A stretch of DNA of 64,000 bases from Daucus carota subsp. sativus. Its lineage: Eukaryota > Streptophyta > Magnoliopsida > Apiales > Apiaceae. Position numbers and translations under genes: made by a program. This document shows positions 10,701-21,300 of this stretch, one piece after another. The stretch is taken from NCBI RefSeq assembly GCF_001625215.2, contig NC_030383.2, positions 384,779 to 448,778 of the forward strand, given 5' to 3'. The notes below the pieces were generated by a model, which did no database searches, was not told the origin of the DNA, and saw only the letters and a program-made list of their open reading frames with translations. Every line of letters begins with the position of its first letter. The stretch's first letter is position 1.

Positions 10701-12982
10701 CCACCTGAAAATTTGTCCTTATCACTCACTGGTCATGACAAAGCTGTTAATGCTCTGCAATGGTCATCAACTCATTGTAAGTTAGTGAATTTGTGATATA
10801 TTACGCTTACATTTTCAGTATCCACCCTTTCTTTGCTGTTAATAATTTAATTTACATAATATTGTGGTCCTGCGGCAGTGCTTATGACTTGCTTTAGTTT
10901 GCTGCAATCACATAATTGAGTCTAGTTTATTTACTGAATAAATATTGCACTTCACGGAGTTGGAGAGTTCAACTAGTGCTAATTAAACCCCTGGATTTTT
11001 GCTCAGAGTGTGACCTTGGGTTGAGTAGTATACCTGACAATAATCTTTATTTTGAAATGCTGCTGCATTGATGCTAAGTCGGAGGAATGAATATTAAATC
11101 ATCTCATACTTGCAGTTTGATTTTCTCGACTATATCATCCAGATTTATGTCTAATTTAATAGGCTTTGTAAGAAATCAGTTTTAAGTGAGTCCTTTAGTT
11201 ATCACTTCTTGGATTTATTCAATTCAAACCTTGCTGATTACTCTTTTTACTTCTAAGATGCAAGATTAATATTGCAGAGGGATGCAAGATTAATATAATT
11301 AAGTGTCAGGTTGAACCTTCACATTTTCATAGATTGTGTGTACTTTTTTGCATGATAATTGAAACCACTGCCTGATGATTCTTATTATTAAGTTGGCATC
11401 ATTTCAAGTGTTTACGACCTCTTTTGGATTCCTTTATCGATCTGTCATTCTTAAAATCATTTTTAAGTAAAGTTATAAATCTAATGTTTTTGGTGATTGC
11501 CATCAGCTCATCTTCTTGCATCTGCTGGAATGGATCATACCATCTGTGTATGGAATCCATGGAGTAAAAACGAGAGGAAAGCAAGGGTGCTAAGTCATCA
11601 CACAGCTGCAGTGAAAGATATTAAGTGGTCGGAACTGGGACTCTCCCTACTCTCATGTGGATATGATTGCTCGTCAAGGTTATTTGACGTCGAGAAGGGG
11701 TTAGAGATCCATATGTTTAAGGAGGATCAGGTAGTTGGAGTAGTAAAATTCCACCCCAACAATTCCAACCTCTTTCTTTCTGGGGGCTCAAAAGGTGTTC
11801 TTAAATTATGGGATATTCGAACTCAAAAGGCGGCCCATCAGTATGTTCGAGGTCTTGGTCCAATCCTTGATGTAGAATTTATCAATTGTGCAAGTCAATT
11901 TGTGTCTTCAAGTGATGTATCTAAAGGCAATGTCACCGAAAATTCTATTTTGGTCTGGGATGTGTCACGACAGGTCCCCCTATCTAATCAGGTAATGCAC
12001 ATTGGCTTTTTAGTTCACTTGAACACTGACAGTACCATGACTTTGACACCATATATATAACGTAGATATATTAATGTGTAATATGCTCGGAATAAACATC
12101 TCTCTGTTACCTTTGTTGCCGAGCATTTACCAGAGATGTGATGTCATAAATGAGCAGATTTGCTTTTTACTTTTTGTAGTCTTCTGAACTCCCTTCTTGT
12201 TGGTTGGTAGATATCACATTCTTAAAATTTATAATAAGCTCAATATGTTATTCCAATATCAAGGAGTATATCAGAAACTATGCACATAATATTGACCTTT
12301 AACCCAACTGAGAAAGTGGTAAGTCGGATTGTTACACCAACTTTCCTCAAATTTGAAGGTGTAAAGCGTTGATAGATGCACCACAAAAGCAATCATATAT
12401 TTTTTAATAAGAATTTCCTGGTTTACCCATGTATACTCTTGACAATTTCTTTAGGACTTTGCATTCTAAAATTCGTACCATTGGTGATGGTTTTAGTTTC
12501 TTAAGCTTATAGTTTATGTTGTGTTACTGTCCACAAGTCATTATGGTTTAACTAAGACAGTCATAATGTCATATACATCAAAAATGCTTATCAGTGTCTT
12601 TCTCCAACAGGTCTATGCTGAAGCTTATACCTGTCCCTCAATCAAATGCCACACATCTGAACAATATTTTGTTGCACAGTCCAATGGAAATTACATTGCA
12701 ATCTTCTCAGCCAAGGCTCCATTCAAACTTGACAGGTATAGAAGATACGAAAGTCATGGGGTCTCTGGATTTCCAGTAAGGTGTGATTTTAGCTTGGATG
12801 GCGAGCAACTTGCATCTGGATCCTCTGATGGCTGCATTTACTTTTACAATTCGAGATCCACTGAGCTGATAAAAAAGGTCAAGTTGTATGAGCAGGCATG
12901 CATAGATGTTGCCTTTCACCCAGTCATGCCAAATGTGATTGCATCGTGTAGTTGGAATGGAGAAATTTCTGTGTTGGAGTGA
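7776..12982 (+). CDS. WDR25: WD40-repeat protein, WDR25 homologue
   Basis: Coding exons 7776-8205, 10612-10776, 11507-11991 and 12611-12982 splice in frame to 483 residues. The first exon encodes a low-complexity N-terminus (acidic, then Pro/Asn/Tyr-rich) ending with PGRYVSKRER, typical of the WDR25/PRP17-related group. The WD repeats follow: LTGHDKAVNALQWS, LLASAGMDHTICVW, HHTAAVKDIKWS, LKLWDIRT, SILVWDVS, ASGSSDGCIYFYNS and IASCSWNGEISVLE at the end. WD40 propellers act as scaffolds, and the relation to PRP17 suggests a link with splicing, but the molecular role of the plant protein is not established. Introns hold two MITEs that do not touch coding exons. ATG 7776 follows a splice acceptor at 7759. 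Confidence 0.88.
9383..10079. mobile_element. Mutator-like MITE with about 230-bp inverted repeats
   Basis: A 697-bp element in the second coding intron... of the WD40 gene region 8206-10611. The ends are GGGATAATTAATTCTAACGT and its complement, and pairing continues for roughly 230 bp on each side with scattered mismatches. The 9-bp direct repeat ATCATAAAA flanks it exactly (9374-9382 and 10080-10088). Long inverted repeats with a 9-bp TSD are the mark of Mutator-superfamily elements. The middle is a GA-rich spacer with no transposase. Confidence 0.9.
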
Positions 12983-15319
12983 TATAAACTGGAATCTTGA
13001 GGTAAAAAAATCTTTTAGGTCCTCCCATGATGCTCCTGAAGGGCAGAGTGTAGGGGCAGAGGCAGAGGCTCTTCTGATATGAAGCAGAGAACTCTAGATG
13101 CGTCCATGGGTCATGGGTGTAAGTTCAGAAAGGTAAATATCATTCTCTCTGAAAATTTTCCTTTATAAAATGGTTCAGTAACCTTCTCACGTTGCTCATA
13201 ATATTAAATCAGTCTCCCGTTAACTCCAAAATACTCGAGTGTTTCACATCGGCACTGTAACATTTTCCAATCTTTCCTTTAACAAGAAAATCTGCAGGCT
13301 TTTCCCCTTATCTATCTTATGAAAACCATTTTGAAAACAATTATTTGACAGTAAAAATGAGAAACTGTAATATGATAATGTATGTGAGTCACATATGAAC
13401 GTGACACTATGATTTCAAATTATTGTAAGATATGACAACTCAGTTTTTATTGTTTGTCCGGCTTTAATTAAAGGTCACGTGCAAGTTGCTTAAAACATGA
13501 ACAAAAATCATACTTTTATTCAAATACAACACAAGTTAATAGAAATGCAAAAACAACATTGACAAAGGCATTAAAGTTGCTTAACAAACATAAATTAGCA
13601 TCTGAAAATTGAGGAAGGTCGATTGCTGGGGAGTGCTGGTCCCACTCTTCATCATATTTATATCGGTGTTCTCCATGTTCTCATTCACAAGCATTTTCCT
13701 CCATCTAATTCTTTGTTCCTTTGCACTCGCCCGTTGGAGATGCTTTTCATGTTCAGCATTCTGATAATCCTCATCTTCTTTTCTTTTAGCATCGTATTCC
13801 AGAGCACCTTCCTTTAACATGGCTTGCCGCTGTTCTTCAGTGGTATCTCTTTCTTTTAAGGTAAGCCTGTTTATATTCCTCTTTTTCTCATAATAATAGT
13901 CTTGTAGCTGGATGTTTACTCCAAAATGAATACATTGGTATTCATACTTGGTTGACACTTGATCTTATTCCTTTCCAGAGTTTTGGTTCTCCAACAGGCG
14001 CATCTTCCCTTTGAACTCAACTCCCACTTCATGCTCTCTATTTGCAGCCAGTTCCGAAGCTTCACTTGCTACTTGATATGAGTTGCAGATCCAGTGATTA
14101 CTAGATAATACCCTGGTTACTTATGTTGACTCTTTTAAGTAAGATATTTTTTCCCAGCAGATTCTGTTCAATTTTTTAAAGCTAAACTCTATTGTTAACT
14201 TTAGACTTCTCTTGCAGACAACCATATGCTTAAAATTTGCAGAATGCTGAACTTGGATGCCTAATTTTTAAATGTCAGCTACTAATATTTAATAATGCCA
14301 TTCACTTACAAGAAATGTTTTCTACCAAATACTTTGACTACAAACTAACGAGTTGCTTGTTTGTAGGTACCAAGAAACTATGATGCCGTGAGAAGGTAGG
14401 TAATGTCAGTGAGAACAACTCTATTTCTCTTCTGCAGAAGATAGCCAGCCCTACGATTCATTGATTAGAGAATGTTTGTGAAACTTGTGTGTTCGAAGAA
14501 TAACAAACAAAATTCTTTCTTCAGAGGAACGCACGAATGTTTTTAATGTGCAGTGTCTTTTATTGTAATTATAATATAATGTGATGGTGTTTTGTGTGTA
14601 AAACAATGCATTGCTTCTTTTTATGGCTATGTAATGCAATTACAATTCCTATCCTTGTATATTCTTGACTGCAAGGTGAGGTGAATTTTATTTTTCATAG
14701 AGCAATTTGGATCAGGATACTTAGAGAGGCAAACTTAATTTCGATAAACAAATTACTGTGGTTTATTTAGTTTAAGCTTTGTAGACTTCTGTTCTTATTA
14801 GAAAGATGTCAAATATTCAGAATCATGTTTAAATCAGAAATCAGGTCTATTAGTATAATGCTTGCTGCAGTCAAGAGGTTGGAACAGTTTTGCACATTGG
14901 AGTTCAAACCTGCTCATTATGATGTTCATGTCATTCAACTTTCATTTTATTTTTTCATCCAAAAACTGCTAAATAATAGGTCAGGTAGATTATTTATCAA
15001 ATTTGAGAAAAATCTATTAAATGTCATCATGATTACAAATATCAAGACTTGGCCATGTATGCACAGAAGTCGGAAGATTATACCAAGGAACTAACAAATT
15101 CATGTACTTTAGTACCCTTCTCCAAAAGGGTGGATGCCCCTGACTCCATAACTAGGAAGCAAAAAGACTTACAATAGTAGCATAATTTGTATGCATTATA
15201 CATTTGAACCACAGAAGTCTGTGTAGAGTAGAGTGGTGAATATTTGTTACTCCATCCAGGATAAAGGGAAAAGCCGACATGAAGTTTGCTCTATTTACAA
15301 AATGGGGAACGCATCATTC
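12983..15319. other. Convergent region between the WD40 gene and the minus-strand gene
   Basis: This holds the 3' UTR of the WD40 gene, part of which may be spliced, and the 3' UTR of the minus-strand gene ending at 15320. Apart from the charged reading frame listed at 13581-14075 I see nothing coding. Confidence 0.5.
13581..14075 (-). pseudogene. Charged coiled-coil-like reading-frame remnant
   Basis: A minus-strand stretch reads as charged, Lys/Glu-rich sequence: ELAANREHEVGVEFKGKM, a stop, then TTEEQRQAMLKEG, EYDAKRKEDEDYQ and ASAKEQRIRWRKML. The composition looks like a real helical protein, but there is a stop between the two halves and no clear start or partner exon. I do not recognise the family. 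It could be a decayed gene copy or two exons of a short unannotated gene. Confidence 0.3.
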
Positions 15320-18300
15320 CTACCGCAAGTAAAGCTTCTGAACCAAGCCTCCGGATGTTTCTTGACCATTTCGACTAGTGACATTCTTCTGCAGGCAACC
15401 CCATCAAAAACAAAAATCAGATGAAGGATCCAAATGTCATAGAATGTATATTTTCCCAATAGAACAGCATTCAAATTCCCTCAAAATAGAAAAGGAACAT
15501 AGACTAAAATCAAAATAATAAGTTGAAAGCTCCATTCTTACATGAATAAGTCACAGCACTGAATAACTTGATTTGATTGTCCCTAAGCTAAACCAGCATG
15601 CATAGAATGGCTACTATTAACATGAATCTTGCTACTGTAAGCTAGATGTTTTGTATTAAAAGACAATTTCTGAATAGGTTCTTTAGATCAAGTGTATACC
15701 TCCTTGAATCAAAAAGGTAAGAAAAAATATTTATTCCATATAACATGATGCTTCCCATAGAACCAAAGTCAGCTTTTCTATTTTAGATTTTCCAAAGTAA
15801 CATCAAAATGAAGATATATTAAGCAAAAGTGTCAGAAACTTTGTGGCTCAAGGCATTTAGACAGACTAAAAGTTGATATTAAGATGGTCAATCAGTCGAT
15901 AATAACATATAAAAAGTACCTTCACACAAACCTGTTTCCCAACATCTTTCTTTGCTGGAATTCTTTCCTTCGTTGCTTTTTGAACCTGTGCGTTGACTTC
16001 AGCTACCTTCCCTCTTGCCAACAAATTTTTGCTTTTTGTCATCGTTTCTACCATGTTTTCTTTACCAGAACCAAGAACTTTCTTACGTTGCTCACTGACT
16101 TGAACTTTACCCTTGGGTTTTGAAGCAATCAACCTACTAGATTCTGATCCATGCGTCCTTTGGGGCAATAAAACTTTCGGACGTACAGGACGACTTTGAA
16201 CCTGCACCATATAAGAATGGTTTAGAAACCAAGATTTCATTTATTTAACTAAACTATACTTGTTGAGAAGCAAATGAAAGATGATGATGAGAAAAAGTTC
16301 GTAAGGGCTTATAATGCTGCTTCACTTCGATAGATACATTTTTTTTTGCATAAGTATAGTTTTAACCATAATTAGGACCGATTAAAAAAGTTTATGATGT
16401 TAAGAGAATTATCACACGCTTCATTTAGCTAAATAACGAGTTCTGAGTTTGTAGCTTCTCACCTGTGCATTCGAAGTTTCTTGGTTGATGGACTTCTGAC
16501 CAGCAGCTTCAACCTTCCGTCCAGAACCGGAACTTTTTTCCTGAATAACTGAAGAGGCTTTTGATAGGTTGGGAACTTTCAACATGTTCTTTTGAGCTTG
16601 GTAGATTCCCATAGCATTTCTACTCTCTGGAGTCTTGTCATTACACAGTATCCCTCTAGCTGTCATGTTATTAACATCATGACCAGGGTTTGTAGAGGAA
16701 CCTACACTAGATTTACTTGAGGATGATCTAGTGCCTACAGACTTCCTCACTCTGTTAATATCCGTCCCTGTCGCCGGCCTTGTAGCACAGCTTTTTCTAA
16801 GACTAGTCCGCAGAGACAACAAGAGCTTACTTGGTTGGCCACTAATTTGTTTAGCTACCTCAAGCGATTTGTCATTCTGCTTGGAGCTTTCAGATGTAAC
16901 GGTGCTTATTGAATTCTTTTCACCTTCCCTAGAAACTGTAGCACCTAAAAACGTTTCTGTGCGATGATCACTCATAGTCAATTTAGATGTACTTGATCCA
17001 GCAGTTTCACTTATATTGTTTTCACAATCTTCACCTGTTGGCAAGAGACCACGTTTCGTTACCAAATCGAGTTCTAGTCGAGGTTCAACTTTCTTCACAT
17101 CTTTTAATGTGACACCTGACAATTTATTGCTTATGTTCTTCACTGGATGCTGCTTAGTTGTAGATGTGCGATTGCTATGTGCCCATACTCTACTTTTGTA
17201 ATGCTTTCCTCTTGACTTTGAGACTGAAGATGGAAGCTTTGGCGAACAAGGCTCTTGCCCACCGGATACAGAGTTTGCGCAGACCTCACCAGAATGAGAA
17301 AACGCAGAAATTAACTGGCGTGAAGAGCATTGGTGGAACCTGAATATTGGGTTACACCTCTTTTACCGAAAGTACAACAGAAATAAAAACAACCACAGAT
17401 AAAATAACAGAGTAGGAAAAACTTATCGCAAAAAAATTAATTTAAAGACGTACTGGTGTGTCATCAGGAACCATCCATCATCACTGCAGAGTAAACAACA
17501 AAATAATTATCTCAATAATTGACTACAAAATAATGGAGTCTAACACAGACTTGTCATTGATGGTATAGACACTAACTTTTCATGTAAAGTCCCCATAGCT
17601 TCATATTTGAGATCTATCCACATCGGAGCTTCAATTTCGTCCTGCAGCCATCAAAAATGTTAAATGTAATGAAATCCATGATAAGATCAACGCCAAACCA
17701 TCCACAGCATCAACTGATATAAATCTACATTACTATTAACTTATTCATTTTATAATATACAATTGCTAATAACTTGTCAGAACGCTAAATGCTACTAATA
17801 GCATGAAGTACAACAATGCTCTTAATCAGAAATATCAATAGAATCGACAAATCATCAATGCATCAAAACAAAACAGTTAAACACTAGTTGCTGCATGTAA
17901 CTCCAAGTTTGCAAACTATATAAACTAATTAGTTCAATCCAAACAACCGAACAAAAATAACAAAACTGAGTGTTATGATAACAGCTATTGAAATGCAGAA
18001 GGAAGACAAAATACAGGAAAATGCAAGAGAAAAACAAAGTTCATTTAATCCATGCGTTGTACATTGTCCTTCTCCATACATTTATGGCCAAAGCAGGGAC
18101 CATTAGGCTAATAGACACGTGCTATCCACATGATTCTTCCACTACTATTACATGACTAGGATAGAGATGATTCTTAACTAATCAGACAATTAAACAAAAG
18201 CATATTCCAACGGTAATTTATAATATTCTCCAGCTCTTATTCGTGACAACTCCCTTGCAGATGAAATAATCCTTGTCCTCAAGGATAAAAATCAGGATAT

Positions 18301-21300
18301 TTCCTGGTAAACTTGTCCCAGTGCTCCCAAGTAGCTCCATCAGGTCCGCTATGCTCCCACTGAACCAGCACTTTGACTGCAGGCATATTACCCCTTTTCA
18401 CCAATTTTCTTTCCAGTATCTTAACAGGTCTAGGCTCCCACTCACCAGCATCATTACTCCCAGGCAATTCAGTTTGCACTACCACAGCATCACCCAGCTT
18501 TCTTTTTAATTGGGATACATGAAATACATTGTGAACCTTGGCACTATTGGGCAGCTCCAGTTGATATGCTACCTTCCCAATCCTTTTTGTGATTGTGTAT
18601 GGTCCATAATACCTTGCTGCCAACTTCTGGTTCCTCCTTAGACTGATGGACATCTGTCTATAGGGTTGCAGCTTTAAGTAAACAGCATCACCAACTTCAA
18701 ATTCTCTATCGCTCCTTTTCCTATCAGCATAAAATTTCATTCGTTCTTGAGATTTGACCAAGTTATCCTTGAGAAGCTGTTGAGTACTCATTCTATCTCT
18801 CACAAAATTGGACACAGCAGCATCTTTGCATTTAGCACCTTGGTATGATATGGACGGAGGTTTGCAGCAATACAGTGCCTGGTATGGTGACATTCCAGCA
18901 GCAGTGTGGAAAGTGGTGTTATACCACCATTCTGCCATGGGTATATAACTTGCCCAATCCGAGGGTTTCTGACCAGTCATGCACCTCAAATACATCTCTA
19001 TGCATTGATTCACCCTTTCCGTTTGCCCATCTGTTTGTGGGTGGTATGCTGTGCTCAACTTGATGGTTGTTCCAAGCACAGAAAATAGCTCCTTCCAGAA
19101 TGCACTAACGAATATTGGGTCTCTATCACTAATTATAGCAGTTGGGGTACCATGGAGCTTAACCACTTGATGCAAGAATTCTTGAGCAACTACAGTAGCT
19201 GAGTAAGGATGTGACAGAGTGATGAGGTGACAGTACTTGGTGAGCTTATCTACTACTACCAAGATGGTATCCTTCCCTTTGGATTTAGGTAACCCTTCGA
19301 TAAAATCCATGGAGATTACTTCCCAAGCTTAATCTGGTACAGGGATTGGTTGCAACAAACCTGGGGAAGCTACATGTTCTGATTTGTTTCTGAGGCAAAT
19401 GTCACATTCCTTTACAAATTTTGTCACATCAGCTTTCAATCCTGGCCAGTAAAAGAGTTGTTCAACCTTTTTTGTAGTGGCTGCAATGCCAGAGTGTCCC
19501 CCTTCTATATTGTTGTGCACATTACTCACGATCTTCTGCCTCAAATCGTTGCCAGAACCTACATAGTATCTCCCTCCCCATTTGAGGTCTTCCTGCACCA
19601 GACTATAGTTATTAACAGCCCCCCCAGTGATAGTAATTTCAGACATTACCTCTTGTGCAAGGCTGTCATTGTTGTAACTCTCATGAATTTCTTCCCTCCA
19701 GGCCGGTTTGATGACAGTAATAGCTGAGCATTCTTCAGTATTTTCATACATTCTGGAAAGGGAATCAGCAACTATGTTCTCTTTTCCCTTCCTGTAAGTG
19801 ATGACATAATCATAGCCTAACAGTCTGGATAGCCATTTTTGCTGCAATCCCGTTGATATTTTCTGCTCCATGATATACTTAATGGCTTCATGATCAGTTT
19901 TAATTACGAACTGTCGTCCCAAGAGATACTCCCTCCATTTTTGAACTGCCATGATCACTGCTAGCATCTCTTTCTCATAAGTAGATAATCCCAGATGCTT
20001 TGAGCTGAGTGCCTTACTCATATAAGCAATAGGTCGGTTATTCTGCATCATAACCGCTCCGACACCATTTTTGCAAGCATCTGTTTCAATCACAATCGTT
20101 TGCTCGAAATTTGGTAATGCCAGAACTGGAGTCTCACTCATTGCTTTCTTTAACTGGTTGAAAGCAACTTTTGCCTCAGAGTTCCAAGAAAATGCTCCCC
20201 TTTTTAGTAGCTGAGTTAAGGGCTTACTAATCACCCCATAGTTTCTGACAAAGCGCCTGTAGTACCCTGTTAACCCGAGAAACCCCCTCAGAGCTTTTAT
20301 GTTTCTAGGGATCGGCCATTCTACCATAGCTTTAATTTTATTGTAATCTGCTGCTACTCCTTGGGCTGATATGACATGGCCTAAGTACTCAATCTGGTTG
20401 CTAGCAAACTCACACTTGCTTCTCTTGACGTACAGCTGATTTAACCTTAACAGTTCAAAGACTGTTTTTAGATGCTCCAAGTGTTCAGCTTCATTTTTGC
20501 TGTAGATAAGAATGTCGTCAAAAAATACTAAAACGAACTTTCTCAAGTAATCACTGAAGATCTCATTCATTAAACCCTGAAAGCTTGCAGGTGCATTGGT
20601 GAGGCCGAACGGCATCACTAAGAATTCGAAATGGCCTTGATGCGTTTTGAAAGCCGTTTTGAAGATATCTTCCTCCCTGACTCTTATCTGATGGTACCCG
20701 CTTCTTAGGTCCAACTTAGTAAAGATTGAACTCCCTTGTAGCTCAGCTAATAATTCCTCAATCACAGGTATTGGATACTTGTTTTTGATAGTAATAGAAT
20801 TCAAAGCTCTATAGTCCACCACCATTCTCCATGTATTGTCTTTCTTTTTCACAAGTAAAACGGGGGAAGCATAAGGTGAGGTACTGTTTCGAATAATGCC
20901 ACTCTGCAGCATTTCCCTTGTGATCTTCTCTATTTCTTCCTTTTGGAAATAGGGGCATCTGTAAGGCCTGGAATTAATGGGTTGACTCCCCTGTTTAATA
21001 GGTATGGCATGGTCCTGAGCTCTTGGAGGTGGCAATCCAGTAGGAATGTTAAAGATGTCTCCATATTCATCAATCAATCCTTGAATTTCCTTGCTGACTT
21101 GTTGCTCTTTACCCTCTCCTTCATTTGTGGCTGAGATCTGTAATAGGAAGTACACCTCCTCAGTATTTTGCCTCACAGCTCCCTTTGTCTCTGTTTCCAC
21201 AATAATCTGGGGTGATCTATTATCCTGCTGCAGAATCACCTTCTCCTGTTGCCAATTTATAGTGATATGCCCTTTAGTGAAATCAAATGTGATGGGACTG

